64,000 nucleotides of DNA from Stomoxys calcitrans. Taxonomy: Eukaryota; Arthropoda; Insecta; Diptera; Muscidae. This document shows positions 44,026 through 54,619 of this stretch, piece by piece. The position numbers and the translations under genes are program-made. The stretch spans positions 64,988,589 through 65,052,588 of the forward strand of contig NC_081552.1 of the NCBI RefSeq assembly GCF_963082655.1, written 5' to 3'. Every line of letters begins with the position of its first letter. Within the stretch, counting starts at the first letter, position 1. The notes beneath the pieces were generated by a model. The model did not search any database. It was not told the DNA's origin and worked only from the letters and a program-made list of their open reading frames with translations.

Positions 44026-44475
44026 TATCTCAAAATTGGGATATGATTCAAATCGAGCGATATTAAAATATAGCTGCCATAGGGACCGATCTGCCGATCA
44101 AGGGTCTGAAGTCCTTAAAAGCTGCATTTATTACCCGATTTCGCTGAAATTTGAAATAGTGAATTGTATTAAAACTCTCATCCGACATAAATATGGTTCC
44201 GATCGTACTTTATGAAGATATAGTGTTATATAGACCGATCTGCCGTTTAAGGGTCTGAAACCCACAAAAGATTTATTTATAACCCGATTTTGCGGAAATT
44301 TGAAATAGTGAGTTGTTTTAAGAACCCCTACATCGTACTCAAATATGGTTCAAATAAGACTATATTTACCTATAGTAGCCATATAGACCGATGTTCTAAT
44401 TTCGGGTCTTAATCAAATAAAAGGCATATCTATTGCCTAATTTCGTTAAAACTGTGACTTGTATAAGAGTGCTCA
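44026..44475 (+). repeat. Diverged F2-type monomers
   Basis: 'atatagctgccatagggacc', 'gatcaagggtctgaag' and 'tttcgctgaaatttgaaata' recur about three times. There is no terminus on either side. Confidence 0.55.
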
Positions 44476-45383
<908 letters not shown>

Positions 45384-45441
45384 TATACAGATTCTGGTGA
45401 AAGGATGGTGGTCGGTATCCAAAGTTCCAAAGAACTTAAAA
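45384..45441 (+). mobile_element. F2 3' terminal fragment joined to F3
   Basis: 'ggtgaaaggatggtggtcgg' and 'tatccaaagttccaaagaac' followed by 'ttaaaacttttttact' is a worn F2 3' end. It sits directly after the F3 terminus, so the composite has two successive 3' ends. Confidence 0.6.
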
Positions 45442-46146
45442 CTTTTTTACTTTTTTTTATTTTTGTTGCTTTGTTTTTTAAAAAAATCACGTTTTTTTTG
45501 TTATTTACAATAAGGCTTATGCAATAAAGTGACCGTTATTTATTGAATGTACATAAGAGTTTTCCAAATTTTGTCAAATTTTAGTTCTATTTAGTGTTAT
45601 CTAATCAACTAATAAAATACAGATTGTCATGAATTGGAGGCTATAAACGCCTCAAAAATAATGTAACTTAATTTCAAATTGAAGAGGGTATATGCTTTGC
45701 TGTCACACTTCTTGTTTCCGTCATTAATTGAACAACATGCTGATACATTGAAGCCATCACACCTAATTTGGTTGAAAAGTCTTCTAACCAAAGACGAAAC
45801 GCGTCCCATAGTAGTTGGTGTGTGTTGCTATCTTTGGCTTTCCTTTTCAATTTGCATCTCCGATCATTGAGCTCGTCTCGAAAAAAAACAAATAAAAATT
45901 GACTGATTGATTGAAAACAAATTGACTTCAATGGGTAAGTGAGTGTTATTGTAGACTGCCACTAAAACGTAACCTAACCAAAACCTAACTACCATTTATA
46001 AACCTTGTAGATAGCCTTTAGTATCCACAGCCATGTTTGGCTCAACGAACTTTAAGCAATGATATTTATTTTCAGATGTCTTTAGCACCTGTGCATTAAA
46101 GCTAAAATTTATTGCTTTATTTGTTTGTACGAAAACCTTAACCCTT
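45442..46146. other. No gene; LOA-like 3' tail and a shared segment
   Basis: The stretch at about 45955-46000 ('agactgccactaaaacgtaa', 'cctaaccaaaacctaac') resembles the 3' tail of the LOA copies near 57005-57045. The 109-base segment at 45748-45856 is listed separately. The rest is unclassified. Confidence 0.45.
45748..45856 (-). repeat. 109-base dispersed segment, copy 2
   Basis: It is collinear with 26559-26667. On the minus strand it is part of an 85-codon open frame and reads DSNTHQLLWDAFRLWLEDFS. Its position upstream of a LOA-type tail raises the possibility that it belongs to a retrotransposon. Confidence 0.6.
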
Positions 46147-47329
46147 TTTTATACCCTCCACCATAAGATGGGGGGTATACTAATTTCGTCATTCTGTTTG
46201 TAACTACTCGAAATATTCGTCTGAGACCCCATAAAGTATATATATTCTTGATCGTCGTGACATTCTATGTCGATCTAGCCATGTCCGTCCGTCTGTCCGT
46301 CCGTCCGTCCGTCCGTCCGCCTGTCTGTCGAAAGCACGCTAACTTCCGAAGGAGTAAAGCTAGCCGCTTGAAATTTTTCACAAATACTTCTTATTAGTGT
46401 AGGTCGGTTCGTATTGTAAATGGGCCATATCGGTCCATGTTTTGATATAGCTGCCATATAAACCGATCTTGGGTCTTTACTTCTTGAGCCTCTAGAGTGC
46501 GCAATTCTAATCCGATTGGAATGAAATTTTGCACGACGTGTTTTGTTATGATATCCAACAACTGTGCTAAGTATGGTTCAAATCGGTTTATAACCTGATA
46601 TAGCTGCCATATAAACCGATCTTGGGTCTTGACTTCTTGACCCTCTAGAGGGCACAATTCTTATCCGATTTGAATGAATTTTTGCACGAAGTATTTCGAT
46701 ATGATATCCAACAACTGTGCCAAGTATGGTTGAAATCGGTCCATAACCTGTTATATCTGTCATATAAACAGATCTGGGGATTTGACTTCTTGACCCCCAG
46801 AGGTCGCAATTCCTATCCGATTTGGCTGAAATTTTGCACGACGTGTTTTATTTTTACTTTCAACAACTGTGTCAAATAAGGGTCAAATCGGTTCATAACC
46901 TGATATAGCTGCCATATAAACCGATCTGGGATCTTGACTTCTTGACCCCTAGAGGTCGCAATTATTATCCAATATGCCTGAAATACGGATCCTCTCATGA
47001 CCATCAACAAACGTGTTTATTATGGTCTGAATCGGTCTATAGCCCGATACAGTTCCCATATAAATCGTTCTCTCTATTTTATTTCGTGAGCCCCAATGGG
47101 CCCAATTCTTATACGAATTGGCTGAAATTTTACACAGGTCTCCAACATATAGTTTAAGTGTGGTCCGAACCGGACCATATCTTGATATCGTTTTAATAGC
47201 AGAGCAACTCTTTTCTTATATCCTTTTTTGCCTAAGAAGAGATGCCGGGAAAAGAAGTCGACAAATGCGATCCATGGTGGAGGGTATATAAGATTCGGCC
47301 CGGCCGAACTTAGCACGCTTTTACTTGTT
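46147..47329 (+). mobile_element. F1 DINE-like element, complete
   Basis: Both termini are clean: 'ttttttataccctccaccat' at the start and a perfect hairpin with 'gcacgcttttacttgtt' at the end. The core at 46285-46327 is GTCC-rich. It belongs to the subfamily with 'atttcgtgagccccaatggg'. The next 143 bases contain nothing recognisable. Confidence 0.9.
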
Positions 47330-47472
47330 AATGTATAGAAAACATTGAGTGCAATTATTCTACTTACAACCACAAACCAAGTATTCTTACTTTCTTTTTG
47401 TTACCATTCAGGTAAAATTACATCATTGAGTTCATATGTAACCTTGAATGCGTTGCATTTTCAATTAAAGCT

Positions 47473-48369
47473 TTTTATTATACCCACCACAGAAGGATGG
47501 GGGTATATTAATTTTGTCATTCCGTTTGCAACACATTGAAATATCCATTTCCGACCCCATAAAGTATATATATTCTTGATCAGCGTAAAAGTCTAAAACG
47601 ATCTAGACATGTCCGTCCGTCTGTCTGTTGAAATCACGCTACAGTCTTCAAAAATAAAGATAATGAGCTGAAACTTTGCGCAAATTCTTTTTTTGTGCAT
47701 AAGCAGGTTAAGTTTGGGCCGATTTTGGGTCTTAAGCCCATAAAAGCCACATTTATTATCCGATTTTGCTGAAATTCGGGACAGTGTGTTGTGTTAGGCC
47801 CTTCGACATTCGACCTTCGTTAATTTGGCTCAAATCGGTCTAGATTTAAATATAGCTGCCATATAGACCGATCTCTCGATTTAATGTTTTGGGCCCATAA
47901 AAGGCTCTTTTATTGCCCAATATTGCCGAAATTTGGGACTGAATGTTAAGTTAAGCCCCTTCAAATATTTCTGTAATTTGGTCTAGATCGATAAGATTGA
48001 CATATAGCTGCCATACAGACCGATATCTCGATTTAAAGTCTTGGCCCCAAAAAAGGCGCATTTATAATCCGATTTAACTGAAATTTGACACATTGACTTA
48101 TGTTAGGCATTTCGACCTCCATGTTGCATATGGTTCAGATTGGTTTATTTTTAGATATAGCTACTAAAAAGACCAATATTTTTGGTCCAACACAATTGAA
48201 CTATCTATTAGTATTTGGTCCAAATCGGATCATATTTGGATATAACTGCTATGGAACATAACGTATGCAATTTTCACCCAATTTTGATGAAAGGTGGTTT
48301 ACATATATACCCGAGGTGGTGGGTATCCAAAGTTCGACCCGGCCGAACTTAACGCCTTTTTACTTGTTT
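47473..48369 (+). mobile_element. F2 DINE-like element, complete
   Basis: It is a compact copy (about 0.9 kb) with the 5' end 'tatacccaccacagaaggat', a short core (GTCCGTCCGTCTGTCTG), about four monomers and the end 'ggtggtgggtatccaaagtt'. Its hairpin has one mismatch (GTTCGACCCGGCCGAAC). Confidence 0.85.
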
Positions 48370-48747
48370 TTGACATTAAATAGTTGAAAATTTTATTTTA
48401 CAGTTTTGTTTTTTTTATTTTTAAGTTAATAACCAAAAAGAAGTGGATCACAAAAATGACCCATCAATTTTTAAAATGGGAAAATCTACGATCGTATCTG
48501 CACGGTGATTAATGTGAATGCAAGGCCCTTAGTCGACTTTCCATAATAATTTTCAACCACGAAATTTTGAATGTTCACCCTTCCTTGAAATATAACATCC
48601 TCTTCCCTGCAAAATGTTTCGAATATGGCGAATGCTGCACATTGGCGTAACAAAAATCCTCACACAATTCCCGCCTTCATATTTTTGGGTTCTGCCAACA
48701 ATTTGCTTTAAAAGGTTCAGCTAACCAGGAAATGTTTTTGAATTTGT
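48370..48747. other. No gene recognised
   Basis: Unclassified sequence. I see no repeat landmark and no open frame of interest. Confidence 0.35.
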
Positions 48748-48965
48748 ATACCCTCCTCCATAGGATGGGAGGTATACTTAATTCGTCATTCCTTTTGTAA
48801 CACCTCGAAATATTTAAGTCGACTTTTAAGTCGATCTAGCCATGTCCTTCCGTCCGTCTGTCGAAAGCACGCTTACTTTAGAAGGAGTAAAGCTAGGTGC
48901 TTGAAATTTCGGGGTTGTAAATGGGCCCAATCGGTCCATAACCTGATATAGCTGTCATATAAACC
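48748..48965 (+). mobile_element. F1-like element, 5' end of a strand-switch composite
   Basis: It has the head 'tataccctcctccatagg', a short core and the beginning of a monomer, with a deletion removing the 'tataaagtatatatattctt' block. It switches strand after 'gctgtcatataaacc'. Confidence 0.65.
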
Positions 48966-49073
48966 TGTACAGTTGTTGGATATCTTAACAAACCACGTGG
49001 TGCAAAATTTCATTCTAATCGGATAAGAAATGGGCACTCTAGAGACTCAAGAAGTCAAGACCCAAGATCGGGT
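48966..49073 (-). mobile_element. F1-like monomer in opposite orientation
   Basis: 'acagttgttggatatcttaa' to 'caagacccaagatcgg' is most of one monomer on the minus strand. It ends without a terminus. Confidence 0.6.
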
Positions 49074-49780
49074 ATTATAATAATAATTATGGGAGAGACA
49101 AAGTTGAGGAATCGGTGTGATCAAAAATAATATTAAGTTTGGTTGAGTAAACCGTCTTTTTTACATCAGCAACTATCCCTGTATTCTCTTCTTAAATTCA
49201 TCTTATATAAATTAAAGTTCCACGATAGCATTCATTCAGAAAAATTCTTGCATCACCAAAATGTCCTTCAATAGCATTGCTTGCGAAATTTGGCGTTAAA
49301 TCAAAATCCCCAGATTGGACATTGGGGCAGTGTTGTGACCAAAAATCCACCGCATCGTTGCGATGCCTTTAATTCCATTAAAGTGGCGAAAGCATTAACA
49401 ACACCCATGGTCATTACTCATGGTAAAAACATGGGCGTTTTCCACACTGCCACTAGAAGACAATAACACCCATTATTCTGGGAGATGACCATAGCCATTT
49501 TAGAGGCTATAAGCTCGGCCATATACGATTAGGAGAGTTGTGACAATACCTGAAATGTAGCATGCCTTAATTTATAAGAGAAATCGAAGTTTAATATATA
49601 TGCGTATATGATATACAATGCGAAGGTTTGTAGCGCTAGAAAAGAATTTAAGAACAAAGTTACTGCAAGTGTGCATATGATGACAGTACAAAGTAGGAAT
49701 TTATGAATTGTAAGATAACAGATTAGCAGAAAACCCCAAAAAGAATAATCAAAAACTTTTGATATCACCTGGTTTAAATA
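49074..49780. other. Unclassified stretch with one weak gene candidate
   Basis: It contains no transposon landmark. The candidate at 49204-49468 is listed separately. The part after 49470 is AT-rich and shows nothing. Confidence 0.35.
49204..49468 (+). other. Possible small gene or pseudogene with TATA box
   Basis: A TATA-like TATATAA lies at 49204-49210. About 25 bases on is 'attcattcag', which resembles an insect initiator, and an ATG lies at 49261. From that ATG the frame closes after 12 codons. One base shift away, a 61-codon frame (49281-49466) ends HGKNMGVFHTATRRQ. This would suit a decayed small gene or a missed short intron. I do not recognise the peptide, so this is a weak call. Confidence 0.2.
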
Positions 49781-49984
49781 AACAAGTAAAAGTTCGGTCG
49801 AACCGAATCTTGGGCGGGTACCACCATGGTTACTGCTAATTGCATTTATAGGGTAAATATCTATTTATGAACCTATCGGGGTAGGATTCGTAGTGAGTAT
49901 CGGAAGCCACAGTCGTCTTTCACTTACCGAAGTTTGGCCAGACATGGCAAAAACTATGGCTCTCTGAGCTCAAAAACCGATCTC
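49781..49984 (-). mobile_element. Divergent DINE-like 3' end
   Basis: 'aacaagtaaaagttcggtcg' begins a terminus with hairpin TTCGGT-CGA-ACCGAA and then 'gggcgggtaccaccatgg'. The stem is still fully paired although its sequence differs from F1 and F2. Only about 200 bases can be followed before F4 starts. Confidence 0.6.
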
Positions 49985-51478
49985 TGAACTCAAAAACCCA
50001 AAACACCCCTTAATCGGACATATTTACCGACCATGGCAATATGGGACTCAAATGAAAGGTATTTATGAGTAAAATACGAATCTAATATCCAAATGTGGGA
50101 CCACGTTTCTGGGTGTCCACCCCTTTCCCAAAACACCCCCAAACTGAACTTATTTACAATCCATTTGAATATGGGGCTTAAATAAAAGGTATTTGAGTGT
50201 AGAATTAGAATCTGATATCCAAATATGAGACCAAGTGTTCGGGGGGCCGTCTCTCCCCAAAAACCTCCCCTAAAGGGGACACATTTACGACCATAGCCAC
50301 ATGGGACTCAAATGAGAGGTCTTTAGGAGTAAAGCACAAATCTGATATCAATATTTGGGAAAAGTGTCTATGGGGCCACCCCTCCCCCACAACACCACCC
50401 AACCCCCAAAACACCCCTAAATCGGACATATTTACCAATCATGGCAATATGTGACTCAAATGAAAGGTATTAGCTAGTAGAATACGAATCTGATATCCAA
50501 ATGAGGGACCACGTTTCTGAGGGTGGACCCCTTCCCCAAAACAACCCCCAAACAAGACTTATTTACTGACCATGGGAATGTGGGGTTTAAATAAAAGGTA
50601 TCAATATTCGGGAAAAGTGTCTATGGGGCCACGCCACCCCCACAACACCACCCAACCCCCAAAACACCCCTAAATCGAAATATTTACCGATCATGGCAAT
50701 ATGGCACTCAAATGAAAGGAATTTATGAGTAAAATACGAATCTAATATCCAAATGTGGGACCACGTTTCTGAGGGCCCACCCCCCAAACAGGTCTTATTT
50801 ACGGACCATGAGATTATGGGCTTAAATAAAAGGTATGTGGGTGTAGAATTTGAATCTGATACCCAAATATGGGACCAAGTGTTTGGGAGGCCGCCTCTCC
50901 CCAAAAACATGCCCCAAAGGGGACAAATTTACGACCATACCCATATGGGGCTCAAATGAAAGTTCTTTGGGAGTAAAGCACGAATCTGATATCAATATTC
51001 GAGAAAAGTGTCTATGGGGCCACCCAACCCCCACAACACCACCCAAATAGTAAGTATTTTCTGACTTTTGCAATATGAGGCTCAAATAAGAGGGTTTATA
51101 GAGTGGAACACGAATCCGATATATATTTTCAAGGCCAACTCACTGAGTGGCCGCCCATACCCCAAAACACCCCCCAAGCCGGTCATGTTTGTCGACTATG
51201 GAAATATGGGGCTCAAATTAAAGGTATGTGCGAGTAGACCACGTATATGATATCAACATTAGGGACCAACTGTCTAGGGGACGTCCCACCATCATAACAA
51301 CCCCCAAATAGGGGTATTTGCTCACCAAGACAATTTGGGTCGTAAAGAGAGTGGAAATAAATATTTATAGTTTTTGGGGCCAATAACCCAAACCGGACAT
51401 ATTTGCTGACTTTTGCAATAAGGAGTTTAAATGAGATTAGAAAACGAATTTGATATTCAATTTTAAGGGCAATGCCAA
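49985..51478 (+). repeat. F4 tandem array, long
   Basis: Landmarks at 50041, 50171 and 50301 give 130-bp periods; later units are irregular through internal deletions (for example near 50600 and 50800). About eleven units are recognisable from 'atatggg(a/g)ctcaaat', 'acgaatctgatatc' and C-rich stretches. The array stops where a minus-strand RT fragment begins. Confidence 0.7.
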
Positions 51479-52546
51479 CATGGGAAAAATTGTAAAGATG
51501 TCTCATCTTATCACATAACAAGGAATGATCCACAGTGTCAAATGCCTTAGAATGGTCAAGAAGAACAAGGAAATTTATCTTGTCATTCTCCAAATTGACC
51601 CTGATCCTCTCAGTGACCTCTGCCAAGGCAGTTACGCAGCTGTGGTAAGGTCGAAATCCGGACTGTCTCACATATAACAAAGAGTTCTCGTTGACAAAAG
51701 ACGACATTTGCAAATACAACAATTTCTCAAAGACCTTTGACAAGCAACAAAGAATCGCAATTGGTCTATATTCCTTGGAATTTTTAGGCAGTGGGATGAC
51801 TTTGGCATGTTTCCACGCTAATGGAAAGTAACTCGTGGTCAAAATCCTATTGAAAACATAGGTTACATGAGGAATAATAAGGGGGAGCAAGAGTCTTACA
51901 AATTTAGGATCAATGCCATCAGATCCGACAGCGTTAGACTTTACAGTCGCGACGCACTCAAGGACATCGGTGGGACCAATACAGCTGAAGCCAAAACCAG
52001 AGTCGTCATCGAGGGAGGGGGAGACATTGAAGCCATAGAAATTGGGATCAACTGGGATCTGTGGGACATTAACAAAAGCATCGTTAAGCCCATTGATGTC
52101 CAAGTTTGTTGAACATCTATTAGTATCTTTCCCAATTCCTATGTCTCGAATAACCTTCCACGTTCTCTTGGAGCCTATTGCAGAAGTAAGGCGTCTGTAA
52201 TAGAAGTCTTTCTTGGCTATCTTGATCAACTTATTGACATGGTCTCTTGCTAAGCGAAAGTCATCATGTAACTCAGGCGTCCCAAAACGTCTCCACCTGC
52301 GATGCGACATATTCCTCACGTGAATAGCCGAACGAATATCCCGGGAGAACCACGGTTTCGATCTGGAGGACACTTCTCTAGTCTTGAGTGGAACCGTAAG
52401 TTCCTGTAGGTCACGGATATTTCTCTGTAGAAAGTCAGTTTGTTCATCGATAGTTTCCATACGAAATATCAGATCCCAGTCGATGAGCACAGAACTTGAA
52501 AGCAAAAAATCATGGTCGAGACGGGCAAAGTCTCGACCATGATTTT
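51479..52546 (-). pseudogene. Jockey-type reverse transcriptase fragment
   Basis: On the minus strand it is one open frame. It has a linker (KPWFSRDIRSAIHVRNMSH, KKDFYYRRLTSAIGSKRTWK), then NAVGSDGIDPKFVR, PLPKNSKEYRPIAILCCLSK, QSGFRPYHSCVTALAEVTER and motif A, LLDHSKAFDTVDH. It ends before the YADD motif. Both ends are cut: upstream by an F2 array at 52547 and downstream by F4 at about 51479. It lacks the endonuclease and the thumb, so it is non-functional, although the open frame suggests it is not very old. It is a different lineage from the Jockey-like element at 30566. Confidence 0.85.
52506..52546. repeat. Perfect 17-bp inverted repeat at the RT/F2 junction
   Basis: AAAATCATGGTCGAGAC (52506-52522) and GTCTCGACCATGATTTT (52530-52546) are separated by 7 bases. 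The F2 array begins at the next base. The second arm appears to be a copied-back piece of the RT sequence. Confidence 0.9.
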
Positions 52547-53931
52547 GTGTTAGGCCCATCGACATCCTTCGTTAATTTGGCTCAGATCGGTCCAGATTTG
52601 GATATAGCTGCCATATAGACCGATCCTCCGATTTAGGGTCTAAGGCCCATAAAAGCCACATTTATGGTCCGATTTCGCTGAAATTTGGGACAGTGAGTTG
52701 TATAAGGCTCATCGACATCCTTCGTTAATTTGGCTCAGATCGGTCCAGATTTGGATATAGCTGCCATATAGCCATAATGCCATAGGCCCATAATAGCCAC
52801 ATTCATTATCCGATTTTGCTGAAATTTGGGACAGTGAGATGTGTTAGGTAGCTTGATATATTTCTTCAATTTGGTCCAGATCGGTTTAAATTTGGATATA
52901 GCTGCCATATAGACCGATCCTCCGGTTAAGGGTCTTAGGCCCACAAAAACAACATTTATTATCCGATTTTGATGAAATTCGGGGCAATGAGTTATGTAAG
53001 GCTCATCGACATCCTTCGTTAATTTGGCTCAGATCGGTCCAGATTTGGATATAGCTGCCATATAGATCGATCCTCCGATTTATGGTGTAAGGCCCATAAT
53101 AGCCACATTCATTATCCGATTTTGCTGAAATTTGGGACAGTGAGATGTGTTAGGTCCCTTGACATATTTCTTCAATTTGGTCCAGATCGGTTTAAATTTG
53201 GATATAGCTGCCATATGGACCGATTTCTTGATTTATGATTTTGGGCCCATAAAATGCTCATTTATTGCCCGATGTCCCCGAAATTTGGAACAGTGAGTTA
53301 AGTTAAGCCCCTTGACATACTTCTGCAATATCGCACAGATCGGTCCAGATTTGGATATAGCTGCCATAAAGACCGATATCTAGGTTTTAGGTTTTAGGGC
53401 CATAAAAGACGCATTTATTGTCCGATGTCGCTGAAATTTGAGACAGTGAGTTTGGTTAGGCTCTTCGACGTCCTTCTTCAACTTTGCCCAGATCAGTCCA
53501 GATTTGAATATAGCTGCCATATAGACCGATCTCTGGATTTAAGGTTTAGGGCCCATAAAAGAGGCATTTATTGTCCGATTTCGCCGAAATTTGGGACAGT
53601 GCTTAGTGTTAGGCTCCTCGACATGTTTATGCAATTTGGCCCAAATCGGTCCAGATTTGGATGTAGCTGCCATGTAGACCGATATCTCGATTTAAAGTCT
53701 TGGCCCCATAAAAGGCGCATTTATAATCCGATTTCACTGAAATTTGACACAGTGACTTATGTTCGGCTTTTCGACATCCGTGTCGTATATAGTTCAGATC
53801 GGTATGAGGTATATGAGTATAAGGTATGAAATTTTCACCGAATTTTGATGAAAGGTGGTTTACATATATACCCGAGGTGGTGGGTATCCAAAGTTCGGCC
53901 CGGCCGAACTTAACGCCTTTTTACTTGTTTT
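52547..53931 (+). mobile_element. F2 DINE-like element, 5'-truncated
   Basis: The landmark 'ctgccat' falls at 52608, 52761, 52902, 53055, 53208, 53361, 53514 and 53667. Six of the seven intervals are 153 bp and one is 141 bp. It finishes with 'ggtggtgggtatccaaagtt', a perfect hairpin and 'acgcctttttacttgtttt'. The 5' TATACCC end and the core are missing. Confidence 0.9.
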
Positions 53932-54619
53932 AGTTGCAATAGATTTGTGAATAAGGGAGTCTATAATAATCAATGTGATGGAAACTTAGTTTATGTAGAG
54001 GAGGACAAGAACCACCCCACCGATTGTAGCTATTGTAAAAAGGCTCCGGCTGTCCTGCCTTCTGCTATACGTAGTGATGTTTCTATAGAGTTTCGGAAAG
54101 TGCATCTATGATTCAGTAATGGTCGTGTCATTACATGTAGCCACATCAAAATCGTCAAACTCCTGTAGGCTCTTTCCAACAGCCGCGGGAACAGGTTGGC
54201 CATTGGTTATTTAAAGGCGCAAATAACCCGCAACATAGGCACTCAGCCTTTCACTGAGACCCCCGCTCGATACAGCTGATTATCCGCGACTGCCGTTGCA
54301 GCTACTCCGTATAGAGCATTCCATCCGCAAACTATGGACGTCCGGTAGCTCGCAGCTCAGCTTCTTGTGTCAGCTATGAACACAACACAGTGCCAGAGAT
54401 ATAGTGGTCACTCACATGAGTGGCGATAAAATGCCAGCTGCGGCGTGCCTTTTGCCACTTTCTCCCTTATATTTATGTCAGGGGACCCATAATTTATCCA
54501 CCTGCTTCTTAGCATTTGTCTCTTGTCTAGTCTCTTAGAACCCGGTCCACCCGATACTGGTCCAAGGATTGAATAAGTTTGTCGGTCCACATATTGTTAA
54601 ACACCCACTCTTCTTATTT
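53932..54619. other. No gene; possible retrotransposon leader
   Basis: The composition is more GC-rich than the surroundings, and the minus strand has a 60-codon open frame (54408-54590) with no domain I recognise. It could be the untranslated leader of a LOA-type element, but I cannot show it. Confidence 0.3.
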
